From contig SRJI02000020.1 in assembly GCA_005473895.2 (NCBI GenBank), forward strand, positions 1-64,000: 64,000 nt of DNA, written 5' to 3'. Both the position numbers and the translations under genes were made by a program. Shown piece by piece: positions 6,967 through 14,310 of this stretch (within the stretch, counting starts at the first letter, position 1; the number at the start of each line of letters is the position of its first letter). The notes beneath the pieces are model-generated. The model was not told where the DNA came from. It saw only the letters and a list, made by a program, of their open reading frames with translations, and did not search any database. The DNA comes from Carideicomes alvinocaridis. GTDB taxonomy: Bacteria; Pseudomonadota; Alphaproteobacteria; Rhodobacterales; Rhodobacteraceae.

Positions 6967-9042
6967 TCATGCCGCCAGCTCCTGTGCGTGGTGACGCTGC
7001 AGGAGAATTCTGAAGACGGAGCCTTCGCCGAGGCGCGATTCCACGCGGATCGTGCCGCCGTGCAGGCGGACGATGTCGCGCGAGATCGACAGGCCGAGCC
7101 CGGCGCCGTTCTGGGCGCGGGTCAGGGAATTGTCGGCCTGGGTGAAGCGATCGAAGATCCGGTCGAAATGCTCTTCGGCGATGCCACAGCCGGTGTCGCG
7201 GATGGCGATTTCCACGTGGTCGTGGCCGCTGCTGGCCGCCAGCACCTCGACGCCGCCCTCGGAGGTGAACTTGATGGCGTTGCCGATCATGTTGACCAGC
7301 ACCTGGGTCAGACGCTCGTGGTCGCCGGTGACGATCAGATGGCCGCCATCGCCGGTCAGGGTGATGTTCTTGCGCGCGGCGCTGCCCGAGAGCTTGGAAA
7401 GGGCGCCGGAGATCAGCGTATCGAGCGGCACCGGGCCGGATTTCATTTCCACATCCTTGGCTTGCGACTTCGACCAGTAAAGGATGTCGTTGATCATAGC
7501 CAGAAGGTCCTGCCCGGCACAGTCGATGCGGTTGGAATAGGTCTGCACCGCGCCGACGAAATCCGTCACCGCATCGCAGGTCGGCTCGCCCGCCTGGGCG
7601 GCGGTGACAAGGCGGTTATAGGCGGGCAGGCGTTCCAGGTTGGACAGGATGGTCGAATACCCCAGGATCGCCGTCAGCGGGGTGCGCAGCTCGTGGCTGA
7701 CCACGTTGAGGAAGTCGGTCTTGGCCGAGCTGGCGCGTTCGGCCGTCTCGCGGGCGATCTTGAGCTCGGTGATGTCGACGCGGAAGCCCACGGTGGAGCC
7801 GTCCTCGGTCCGGGCCTCGGAGATCTTGAGCCAGCGGCCGTCATCGAGCTTCTGCTCGATCGGAATGCCGGGATTGCGGTGCATCGCCAGGCGGTGCTCC
7901 AGCCACTCCTCTTCGCGTCCCGCCGCGTCGGCATACTGGCCGTGCCTGATGCCTGCGCGCAGGAGTTCCTCGAAGGGGACGCCCTCGACGATGGCGTCGG
8001 CCGAGGCGGCGTACATCTCGCGATAGCGCTGGTTGCACATGACCAGCCGGTCCTCGGGGTCGAACAGGGCGAAGCCGTCGTCCAGCGCCTCGATGGCGTG
8101 GTGCAGCTGCCGTTCGGCCCGCCGGCGCTGGTAATGAAGATAGCGGATCGAATGCATCACCAGCAGCGTGATCAGGGTGGCGAGGGCCATGCCGGCGCGG
8201 ATGAGAATCTGGTCGCCCGAGACCCCCGGCCAGCCGCCTTCGGGGATCAGCGCGACCTGCCAATGGCCGGCCCCGAATTCCGCCTCGGCGATCACGGGCC
8301 GCTGGGCAAAGACGCGCCTGTCGCCCCAGACGGTTTCCGGGCCCAGCCCCGGGACGCCCTGGAGCCGGACGGCGGCCTGCGCTTCGCCTTCCAGCTCGTC
8401 GAAGCCGAGAAGCGAGACGATCTCGTCACGGTCGCTGACGATGGAGACGATACCCCAGAAGCGCCGTTCGCCGAAGATGTCGCGCGTGAAGACCGGGGCG
8501 CGCTCGATGAAGCCCACGCCGCCCTGGATCAGGTCGACCGGGCCGGAAAAGACCATGCGGCCGCTGTCGCGCGCCTCGTCGATAGCGCGAATCTGGTCCG
8601 GCAGGTCGCGGTAATCCAGCCCGATGACCGATTCGTTGCCGGCGCGGGGATAGACGTTGCGCACCACGAGGTCCGGGGCGGCGGCGACGTTGATGATGCT
8701 GGGATGCCCCTCGATCAGCGGCGAGACCACGTTCGCGAACTCGATCTGGGACATGAAGGGGTTGTTGCGGATCGCGCTGGCCACCGCGATGGCGGTCACC
8801 TCGTGATACATCACTTCGCGCTGGATCCGTTCGGTGAGCGAATCGCCGAGCTGCTGGAGCCGCTGGTTCGTGAGCTCGCGCTCTTCCCGGAGATCCAGCT
8901 CTTCGATCCGCAGCGTGATCAGGACGGCGATCCCGATGACGAGGACCGTCAGGGCCAGCCCGCCGCCGGTGAAGACGTGGCGCAGGCGGCGCGGGATACG
9001 GAGCGGTCCGCGAAACGTCATGAAGGTCGGTCCTGCGCCCAT
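6967..9042 (-). CDS. CHASE-PAS sensor histidine kinase
   Basis: A sensor kinase of about 691 residues from the ATG at 9042; 9021 is an alternative, and a longer frame from 9183 would overlap the HPt gene by 77 bp. Domain order: membrane segment (about 25-45); a periplasmic CHASE-type domain (about 70-250; AIAVASAIRNNP, VVRNVYPRAGNESVIGLDYR); second membrane segment (about 275-295); PAS domain (ALDDGFALFDPEDRLVMCNQ); HisKA with H450 in SHELRTPLTAILGYS; HATPase ending GLGLSISRDIV. About 35 extra residues lie between the H-box and the second HisKA helix. CHASE domains bind small extracellular ligands. There is no receiver domain. The HPt and the receiver/GGDEF-like gene lie directly upstream in the same operon. 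Confidence 0.92.
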   Translation of the reverse strand: MGAGPTFMTFRGPLRIPRRLRHVFTGGGLALTVLVIGIAVLITLRIEELDLREERELTNQRLQQLGDSLTERIQREVMYHEVTAIAVASAIRNNPFMSQIEFANVVSPLIEGHPSIINVAAAPDLVVRNVYPRAGNESVIGLDYRDLPDQIRAIDEARDSGRMVFSGPVDLIQGGVGFIERAPVFTRDIFGERRFWGIVSIVSDRDEIVSLLGFDELEGEAQAAVRLQGVPGLGPETVWGDRRVFAQRPVIAEAEFGAGHWQVALIPEGGWPGVSGDQILIRAGMALATLITLLVMHSIRYLHYQRRRAERQLHHAIEALDDGFALFDPEDRLVMCNQRYREMYAASADAIVEGVPFEELLRAGIRHGQYADAAGREEEWLEHRLAMHRNPGIPIEQKLDDGRWLKISEARTEDGSTVGFRVDITELKIARETAERASSAKTDFLNVVSHELRTPLTAILGYSTILSNLERLPAYNRLVTAAQAGEPTCDAVTDFVGAVQTYSNRIDCAGQDLLAMINDILYWSKSQAKDVEMKSGPVPLDTLISGALSKLSGSAARKNITLTGDGGHLIVTGDHERLTQVLVNMIGNAIKFTSEGGVEVLAASSGHDHVEIAIRDTGCGIAEEHFDRIFDRFTQADNSLTRAQNGAGLGLSISRDIVRLHGGTIRVESRLGEGSVFRILLQRHHAQELAA

Positions 9043-9106
9043 GATCCTGCTTGTCTTTCCCGCGCCCCTTGCCCGGCCCCGTGCCGGTCGCCTCACCCGC
9101 CCGGGG

Positions 9107-9481
9107 TCATCCGGCGGTTTCGGTTCCTGCCTGTTCCAGAAGCTCCTCGAGATGGTCGAGGAAGGCCTCGAGAGGCGGCTCAATTCCCGTCAGCACGGCG
9201 GCCGGAGACGATCCCGGCAGCTCGCGGTCGATTCTTTCCTCGATCGCCCGGGCCTCGGCCCCGGTGCGGGCCAGGCCGATGGAGGCGGCGATGCCGGCGA
9301 TCTTGTGCGCCTCGTTGCGGATCTCGATCAGGGCCGGGCGCGCCTCGTCCCCGCCGCGGCGGGCGGCGGCGAGATCGTTCTCGAAATTCAGGATCCGCAT
9401 GTCGAGCCCGTCCAGGAACCTGCCACGGATCCGGTCGAGAGCAGAAGAGACGGTGGCCTGAGTGTCGGTTGCAGCGCTCAT
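9107..9481 (-). CDS. Stand-alone HPt phosphotransfer protein
   Basis: A 124-residue, mostly helical protein with the HPt signature IRNEAHKIAGIAASIGL; H59 is the expected phosphorylated histidine. HPt proteins carry phosphoryl groups between receiver domains in multistep phosphorelays. The gene lies between a receiver/GGDEF-like gene (3-bp gap) and the CHASE kinase. Neither kinase nearby has its own receiver, so the chain probably needs a separate receiver such as the CheY-like protein of the same cluster. Confidence 0.85.
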   Translation of the reverse strand: MSAATDTQATVSSALDRIRGRFLDGLDMRILNFENDLAAARRGGDEARPALIEIRNEAHKIAGIAASIGLARTGAEARAIEERIDRELPGSSPAAVLTGIEPPLEAFLDHLEELLEQAGTETAG

Positions 9482-9484
9482 GGG

Positions 9485-10450
9485 TCAGGCGTGCTCCATC
9501 CGGCCTTGATTGCTGCGGCCCTGCTCGGCCAGCGAGCCGCGCCGCGCGTCGCCGATCGCGTTGTGGACCAGCGAAAGCGGGTCGCCGAAGGGCAGCAGGC
9601 GCGGGGTCTGGACCCGGCCCACGCGCACCTTGGGAAGGGAGAGCCCGGCCTCGGCGTAGAAGTCGGAGAATTCCGCGATGCCGTCATGGATCCGCAGCGA
9701 GACCTCGTCGCGGTTGAAGTTGGCGAGCCGCGGCATGACGCAGACGAAATCGCCCGACCCGGCATAGGAGAGCAGGATGTCCCCGGTGCCGATCGCGTCG
9801 AACAGGGTCGCGGCCACGTCGGTCAGCATGTCGATGAAATCGAGCCGGCCGGCCCGGTCGAAGATGTCGGCCGCGTTCTCCACGTGGAAGCCCACCGCGG
9901 CATTGGAGAAGAGCCGCAGGTTGCCGAGCTTGAGCAGGTAGTTTTCCAGCGACGGGTAGGGGAGGAGCCGCGGGGCATCGGCCAGGGAGATCGCGTCGGG
10001 GAAGTCGCAGCCGGCGCCGATGGATTTCTCCACGTCGGCCAGCTGGCCGGCCAGGGCGCCGGTATGGGCACGCTCGGACAGCAGACTCTGGACCATGGAC
10101 ATGCGGACCTTGATCTCGACCTTGTCGATGGGCTTGGTCACGTAGTCGTTGGCGCCGGACATGAAGGCCTCGTCCACGAAGGTCTTTTCGGTCCGGGCGG
10201 TGACCATGACGATCGGGGTGAGGCGGTATTCGGGCATGGCGCGGATGCGGCGGAGCAACTCGATCCCGTTCATGCCGGGCATCTCGATGTCGAGCAGGAA
10301 ACAGTCGAAGCGCCGCGCGGCGGAGGAGATCTTTTCCAGCGCCTCCTGCGCGTCGGCGGCGAAGTGGACATCCATGTAGCCGATCTCGGTGAGCGTGGCG
10401 CCCATGATCTCGAGGAATACGGGTTCGTCGTCGACGGCGAGGATTTTCAT
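9485..10450 (-). CDS. Response regulator with degenerate GGDEF output domain
   Basis: A 321-residue protein. The N-terminal receiver (1-122) has acidic residues at 7-8, phospho-acceptor D54 (LLDIEMPGMNG), the conserved T/A (VTART) and K (TKPIDK). The C-terminal half has the layout of a diguanylate cyclase domain, but the signature is YAGSGDFVCVM instead of GG(D/E)EF, so cyclase activity is unlikely. It may bind c-di-GMP or GTP, or act through protein contacts. It is the first gene of the HPt-kinase operon. An inverted repeat (10527-10544) lies about 80 bp upstream. Confidence 0.82.
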   Translation of the reverse strand: MKILAVDDEPVFLEIMGATLTEIGYMDVHFAADAQEALEKISSAARRFDCFLLDIEMPGMNGIELLRRIRAMPEYRLTPIVMVTARTEKTFVDEAFMSGANDYVTKPIDKVEIKVRMSMVQSLLSERAHTGALAGQLADVEKSIGAGCDFPDAISLADAPRLLPYPSLENYLLKLGNLRLFSNAAVGFHVENAADIFDRAGRLDFIDMLTDVAATLFDAIGTGDILLSYAGSGDFVCVMPRLANFNRDEVSLRIHDGIAEFSDFYAEAGLSLPKVRVGRVQTPRLLPFGDPLSLVHNAIGDARRGSLAEQGRSNQGRMEHA

Positions 10451-10526
10451 GTTAGCGACCGTTTCACTTGTTGCCCCGCGCTTGCCGGGGACGGATCTCC
10501 GGTTCGCGCCATGTCGCTGTTTTCCC

Positions 10527-10544
10527 GTTTGAATGTGGTCAAAC
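10527..10544. promoter_or_regulatory. Inverted repeat upstream of the signalling operon
   Basis: GTTTGA and TCAAAC separated by ATGTGG form a perfect inverted repeat in the gap between the operon start (10450) and the 3' end of fliI. It is a candidate transcription-factor site. Confidence 0.35.
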
Positions 10545-10649
10545 TAAGGACGATTTGAGGAATTGTTCCCGCAAATTCGATAATCCTCGGGCGCGTTTCC
10601 GACCCGGTGACGGTGGGCGGACAGTGTGGCGCGTTTCAACCCCGGGTGG

Positions 10650-12008
10650 TCAGGCGTCGCGGGGGATCTGCACCTCGACCCCGGCTTCGCCGAGCATCTG
10701 GTAGATATGCGCGAAGCTTTCGTCGGAGGCCATGGATTCGTGCTTGCGCTGGCCGAGGAACGCCTCGGCGGGGGCGAAGAAGCGGATGGCGGCGTCGACT
10801 TCGGGGTCCGCGCCCTGGCGGTAGGCGCCGATGCGGATGAGCTCTTCCATGTCGGCATAGCGCGACAGGGTGCGGCGGGCGGCCTGGAGGACGGCGTATT
10901 CGGCGGGGGAGTGGCAGTCGGGCAGCATCCGCGAGACCGAGCGCGACAGGTTGACGGCCGGGAAACGGCCACGCTCGGCGATGCGGCGGTCGAGGACGAC
11001 ATGGCCGTCCATGATCCCGCGGACGGTGTCGGCCACCGGTTCGTTCATGTCGTCGCCGTCCACCAGCACGGTGTAGATCGCGGTGATGTCGCCCGCGCTG
11101 CCTTCGGGGCCGGGGCCCGCGCGCTCCATCAGTTGCGGCAGTTCTGAGAAGACGGTGGGCGGGTAGCCCTTGGTGGTGGGCGGCTCTCCCCCGGAGAGGC
11201 CGATCTCGCGCTGCGCCATGGCGAAACGGGTGACGCTGTCCATCAGGAGCAGCACCTGAAGGCCCTGGTCGCGGAAGTATTCGGCGATGGCCGTGGCGGT
11301 CCAGGCGGCCTGGCGGCGCATCAGCGGCGGCTCGTCCCCGGTGGAGACCACGACGACCGAGCGGGCCATGCCCTCGGGGCCGAGGTCGGACTGGATGAAG
11401 TCCTGCACCTCGCGGCCCCGCTCGCCCACGAGGCCCACGACGATCACGTCGGCCTCCGCCTGGCGGGCAAGCATGGCCATGAGGGTGGATTTCCCCACGC
11501 CGGAGCCTGCGAAGACCCCCATGCGCTGGCCGCGGCAGAGCGGGGTGAAGACGTCGAAGGTCTTGATCCCCGTCTCCAGCCGCGGGCCGGTGCGGCGGCG
11601 GTCGAAGGCGCCGGGCGGGGGCGCCTTGACGTGGCGCGCCTCGGGCCCGTCGTGGAGCGTGCCGCGGCGGTCCACCGGCTCGCCCAGGGCATTCAGGACG
11701 CGGCCCTTCCACGAGAGGTCGGGGCGGATCGTGTCGCCCTGCGGCGAGAGCAGCACCTTGTCCCCGGTGGTGACCCCTGCCCAGGTGCCGAAGGGCAGCA
11801 CGTGGGTGCCGTCGCGGTCCACGCCCACCACCTCGCCCAGCACATGCCCCCGCGGGCCCTGCACGATGCAGCGCTGGCCCACGCCCATCGCCCGCTCCAG
11901 CCCCGACACGGTGAGCGAGAGGCCGTAGACCGAGCTGACCTCGCCCACGATCCTTGTGTTTTCGAGGGTGCGGGCAAACGTAGACAGCTCGGAGAACACG
12001 GTTTGCAT
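10650..12008 (-). CDS. fliI: FliI, flagellar export ATPase
   Basis: A 452-residue hexameric ATPase that energises the flagellar type III export apparatus at the cytoplasmic face of the basal body. Walker A is GSGVGKST at 168-175. Other family features are VGLVGERGREVQDFI, LLLMDSVTRFAMAQREIGLSGGEPP and GDITAIYTVLVDGDDMNEP. The length matches the family. It is transcribed away from the flgB operon across a 66-bp gap. fliH, fliJ and fliF are not adjacent; a FliJ-like coiled-coil gene is found at 38.2-38.7 kb. Confidence 0.97.
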   Translation of the reverse strand: MQTVFSELSTFARTLENTRIVGEVSSVYGLSLTVSGLERAMGVGQRCIVQGPRGHVLGEVVGVDRDGTHVLPFGTWAGVTTGDKVLLSPQGDTIRPDLSWKGRVLNALGEPVDRRGTLHDGPEARHVKAPPPGAFDRRRTGPRLETGIKTFDVFTPLCRGQRMGVFAGSGVGKSTLMAMLARQAEADVIVVGLVGERGREVQDFIQSDLGPEGMARSVVVVSTGDEPPLMRRQAAWTATAIAEYFRDQGLQVLLLMDSVTRFAMAQREIGLSGGEPPTTKGYPPTVFSELPQLMERAGPGPEGSAGDITAIYTVLVDGDDMNEPVADTVRGIMDGHVVLDRRIAERGRFPAVNLSRSVSRMLPDCHSPAEYAVLQAARRTLSRYADMEELIRIGAYRQGADPEVDAAIRFFAPAEAFLGQRKHESMASDESFAHIYQMLGEAGVEVQIPRDA

Positions 12009-12074
12009 GAATAAATCCGCTGGTAACCTTTATTTATCCATGCTAATCATGAACAGAGCAAAAGGAAAGAGACC
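12009..12074. promoter_or_regulatory. Divergent fliI / flgB promoter region
   Basis: This AT-rich 66-bp gap must hold the promoters of both fliI and the flgB-flhB operon. No convincing -35/-10 pair, sigma-54 site or full CtrA box could be assigned. The GGAAAG at 12064-12069 is the flgB ribosome-binding site. Confidence 0.5.
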
Positions 12075-12488
12075 TTGAAACTCGAATCCATGTCCTTCTT
12101 CAACCTCGCCTCGGAGCGCATGAACTGGCTTTCCGCGCGGCAGAAGGTGATCGCGGAGAACGTGGCGAATGCCGACACGCCGGGCTACCGCGCCCGCGAC
12201 GTGGCCTCCTTCAAGGAGATGCTGGAGCAGAACCGCCCGGCCGGCGCGGTGGAGGTGACCAACGCCGCGCATCTTCGCGGCAGCGACGGGGCCAGCGGCG
12301 CCGAGGCGCAGGGCGTGCGCGTCGAGGAGGACCGGGCCGCGTGGCAAAGCAGCCTCGACGGCAACTCGGTGGTGCTGGAGCAGCAGACCATCAAGGCGGG
12401 GGAGGTGAGCGCGAGCTACAAGCTGGCCGCCAACCTCTACCGCAAGGGATACGAGCTGCTGACGCTTTCCGTCACCGGCAACAGGTAA
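12075..12488 (+). CDS. flgB: FlgB, proximal rod protein
   Basis: A flagellar basal-body rod subunit of 137 residues if started at the TTG at 12075, which has a well-spaced GGAAAG ribosome-binding site; ATG 12090 is an alternative. The family signature VIAENVANADTPGYRARD is near the N-terminus, and the C-terminal helix (YKLAANLYRKGYELLTLSV) is the rod-type polymerisation segment. It is the first gene of an eight-gene flagellar operon continuing with flgC, fliE, fliQ, sltF, flhA, fliR and flhB. Confidence 0.95.
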   Translation: MKLESMSFFNLASERMNWLSARQKVIAENVANADTPGYRARDVASFKEMLEQNRPAGAVEVTNAAHLRGSDGASGAEAQGVRVEEDRAAWQSSLDGNSVVLEQQTIKAGEVSASYKLAANLYRKGYELLTLSVTGNR

Positions 12489-12499
12489 GGGAGGGGCCC

Positions 12500-12910
12500 A
12501 TGGATCCGCTCAGCTCCATCGCGAAGATCGCCGCCAGCGGGATGCACGCGCAGTCGGTGCGGCTGCAGGTGGTGGCGGAGAACGTGGCCAATGCCGACAG
12601 CACCGGCACCACGGAAGGTGCGGAGCCCTACCGGCGCAAGACCATTTCCTTCGAGGAGATGCTGGACCGGACCGAGGGGCTGTCCATGGTCGAGGTGGCC
12701 GAGATCGGGCGCGACGAAAGCCCCTTTACCCTGCGCCACGATCCCTCGCACCCGGCGGCGGACGAGAACGGCTTCGTCAAGGTGTCGAACGTGTCGCCGA
12801 TCCTCGAGATGGCGAACATGCGCGAGGCCTCGCGCAGCTACGAGGCCAACATGAACCTCTACGAGGCCGGGCGCCGGATGCGCGGCCAGATGATCGACCT
12901 TTTGCGCTGA
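12500..12910 (+). CDS. flgC: FlgC, proximal rod protein
   Basis: A 136-residue rod protein. The start at ATG 12500 is chosen because it begins MDPLSSIAKIAASGMHAQS, the normal FlgC N-terminus, and follows a GGGAGGGG ribosome-binding site; an upstream in-frame extension would overlap flgB. The signature VVAENVANADSTGTTEG and the C-terminal EMANMREASRSYEANMNLYE are typical. It co-assembles with FlgB, FlgF and FliE in the rod and lies 11 bp after flgB. Confidence 0.96.
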   Translation: MDPLSSIAKIAASGMHAQSVRLQVVAENVANADSTGTTEGAEPYRRKTISFEEMLDRTEGLSMVEVAEIGRDESPFTLRHDPSHPAADENGFVKVSNVSPILEMANMREASRSYEANMNLYEAGRRMRGQMIDLLR

Positions 12911-12921
12911 GGGTGTGAGCG

Positions 12922-13245
12922 ATGGCTGATCCGATTTCGGTGTTTTCCAGCAACGCGGTCCAGGGCGCCTATCGCAGCGCCGGGGAGCTGAAATCGACCC
13001 GGCCCGCGCCGCAGGAGGCCGAGGGTGCGCCGAGTTTCGCGGAGATGGTCAAGAACGCCGCCGGCGACGCGGTGCAGACCATGCGCGAGGCCGACCAGGT
13101 GGCGCAGGCCGGGATGCGCGGCGAGGTGGGCACGCAGCAGGTGGTGGAGGCGACCATCGCCATGGAATCGACCGTGAAGGTCGCGGTGTCGATGCGGGAC
13201 AAGCTGGTGGCGGCCTACCAGGAAGTGCTGCGGATGCCGATCTGA
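12922..13245 (+). CDS. fliE: FliE, MS ring-rod junction protein
   Basis: A 107-residue protein matching FliE: SFAEMVKNAAGDAVQTMREAD in the middle and the C-terminal block TIAMESTVKVAVSMRDKLVA with YQEVLRMPI. FliE joins the MS ring to the rod and is an early export substrate. The position between flgC and fliQ is conserved in many alphaproteobacterial flagellar operons. Confidence 0.95.
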   Translation: MADPISVFSSNAVQGAYRSAGELKSTRPAPQEAEGAPSFAEMVKNAAGDAVQTMREADQVAQAGMRGEVGTQQVVEATIAMESTVKVAVSMRDKLVAAYQEVLRMPI

Positions 13246-13285
13246 GCGCCGATCCAAGCTATGGGCGCGGGGGTGCCGGGGGGCC

Positions 13286-13555
13286 ATGACCGAGGGTGAC
13301 ACATACGCGATCCTGTCGCAGGCCTATCTCACGGTGCTGTACGGCGCGGGGCCGATCATGGCGCTGGCGCTGGTGATCGGGCTGATCATCGCCTTCGTGC
13401 AGGCGCTGACCCAGATCCAGGAGATGACGCTGACCTTCGTGCCGAAGATCGTGGCGATCTTCCTCGGGCTCGTGGTGGCGACGCCGCTGATCTACACGGT
13501 GCTGGTGCGGCTGTCGGATCGGGTGTTCGACCTGATCGTGGCGGGGGGCACATGA
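13286..13555 (+). CDS. fliQ: FliQ, export gate protein
   Basis: An 89-residue inner-membrane protein with two hydrophobic hairpin helices (about 16-38 and 50-75) and the conserved stretch GLIIAFVQALTQIQEMTLTF. FliQ forms part of the FliPQR export gate. Its stop overlaps the start of the lytic transglycosylase gene (ATGA at 13552). FliP is not in the window, although FliQ, FliR, FlhA and FlhB are. Confidence 0.96.
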   Translation: MTEGDTYAILSQAYLTVLYGAGPIMALALVIGLIIAFVQALTQIQEMTLTFVPKIVAIFLGLVVATPLIYTVLVRLSDRVFDLIVAGGT

Positions 13556-14310
13556 GGGCGCTTGTCTGTCTGGTCGTGCTGCTGCTCGCCGGTCCGGCGC
13601 TGGCCGGGTGGCAGGGATTCTACACGCCGACCGAGCGCGAGGCGCGGGGCATGGCGGTCTCGCCCGACGGGGTCTGCGTGCGGGAGATTCTGCGCGCGCA
13701 GCTGCGCCACGGCATTCCCGACAACATCCTGCTGGGCATCGGGCTGCAGGAGGCGGGCATCCGGCGCGGCGACCGGCTGACCGTCTGGCCGTGGTCGGTG
13801 AACGCGGAAGGGGAGGGGCGGCTGTTCGATTCGCGCGACTCGGCGCTGGCCTGGGTCGAGGGCGCGCTGGCCGAGGGCATGAGGTCGATCGACGTGGGCT
13901 GCATGCAGGTGAACCTGCACTGGCATCCGGGGGCCTTCGCCTCGGTCGCGGAGGGCTTCGACCCGGCGCGCAACGTGGATTACGCGGCGCGGTTCCTGAA
14001 GGATCTCTACCTCAAGACCGGGGATTGGGTGACGGCCGCGGGGTCCTATCACTCGCTGACGCCCGAGCGGCGGGAGGTCTACCTCGCCTCGCTCAAGCAG
14101 AACGTGGCGGTGGCCAACGGGCGGATCGAGGCGTTCCGCGCGCTGGCCTCGGACGCGCAGCCGCGGGAGACCGCGCCGGTGGGTGACACGCCGCGCGCCG
14201 GGATCTTCTGGTCCGCCGGGCTGAGCGCCGGGAAGGGGGAGGGGCGGCGGAGCCTTTATTCCGACAGCGACCTGCAGCCGGTGCTGCCGGCCTTCCGGAG
14301 GGCTCCGTAG
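13552..14310 (+). CDS. Flagellar lytic transglycosylase (SltF-like)
   Basis: A 252-residue secreted protein. A signal peptide (residues 1-18, ending ALA) precedes an SLT-type lysozyme-like domain with the probable catalytic Glu67 in GIGLQEAG, then VGCMQVNLHWHPGAF and AARFLKDLYLKTGDWVTAAGSYHS. Such enzymes open peptidoglycan so the rod can pass. Rhodobacter sphaeroides uses the export-linked enzyme SltF for this, and the position inside the fliQ-flhA operon supports the same role. The last 50 residues are of low complexity and may carry rod-binding sequence. Confidence 0.85.
   Translation: MRALVCLVVLLLAGPALAGWQGFYTPTEREARGMAVSPDGVCVREILRAQLRHGIPDNILLGIGLQEAGIRRGDRLTVWPWSVNAEGEGRLFDSRDSALAWVEGALAEGMRSIDVGCMQVNLHWHPGAFASVAEGFDPARNVDYAARFLKDLYLKTGDWVTAAGSYHSLTPERREVYLASLKQNVAVANGRIEAFRALASDAQPRETAPVGDTPRAGIFWSAGLSAGKGEGRRSLYSDSDLQPVLPAFRRAP

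Noticed and set aside
6773-6970. A 65-residue minus-strand ORF between the two kinase genes
   Set aside because: No ribosome-binding site, covers a terminator-like hairpin, no recognisable product.
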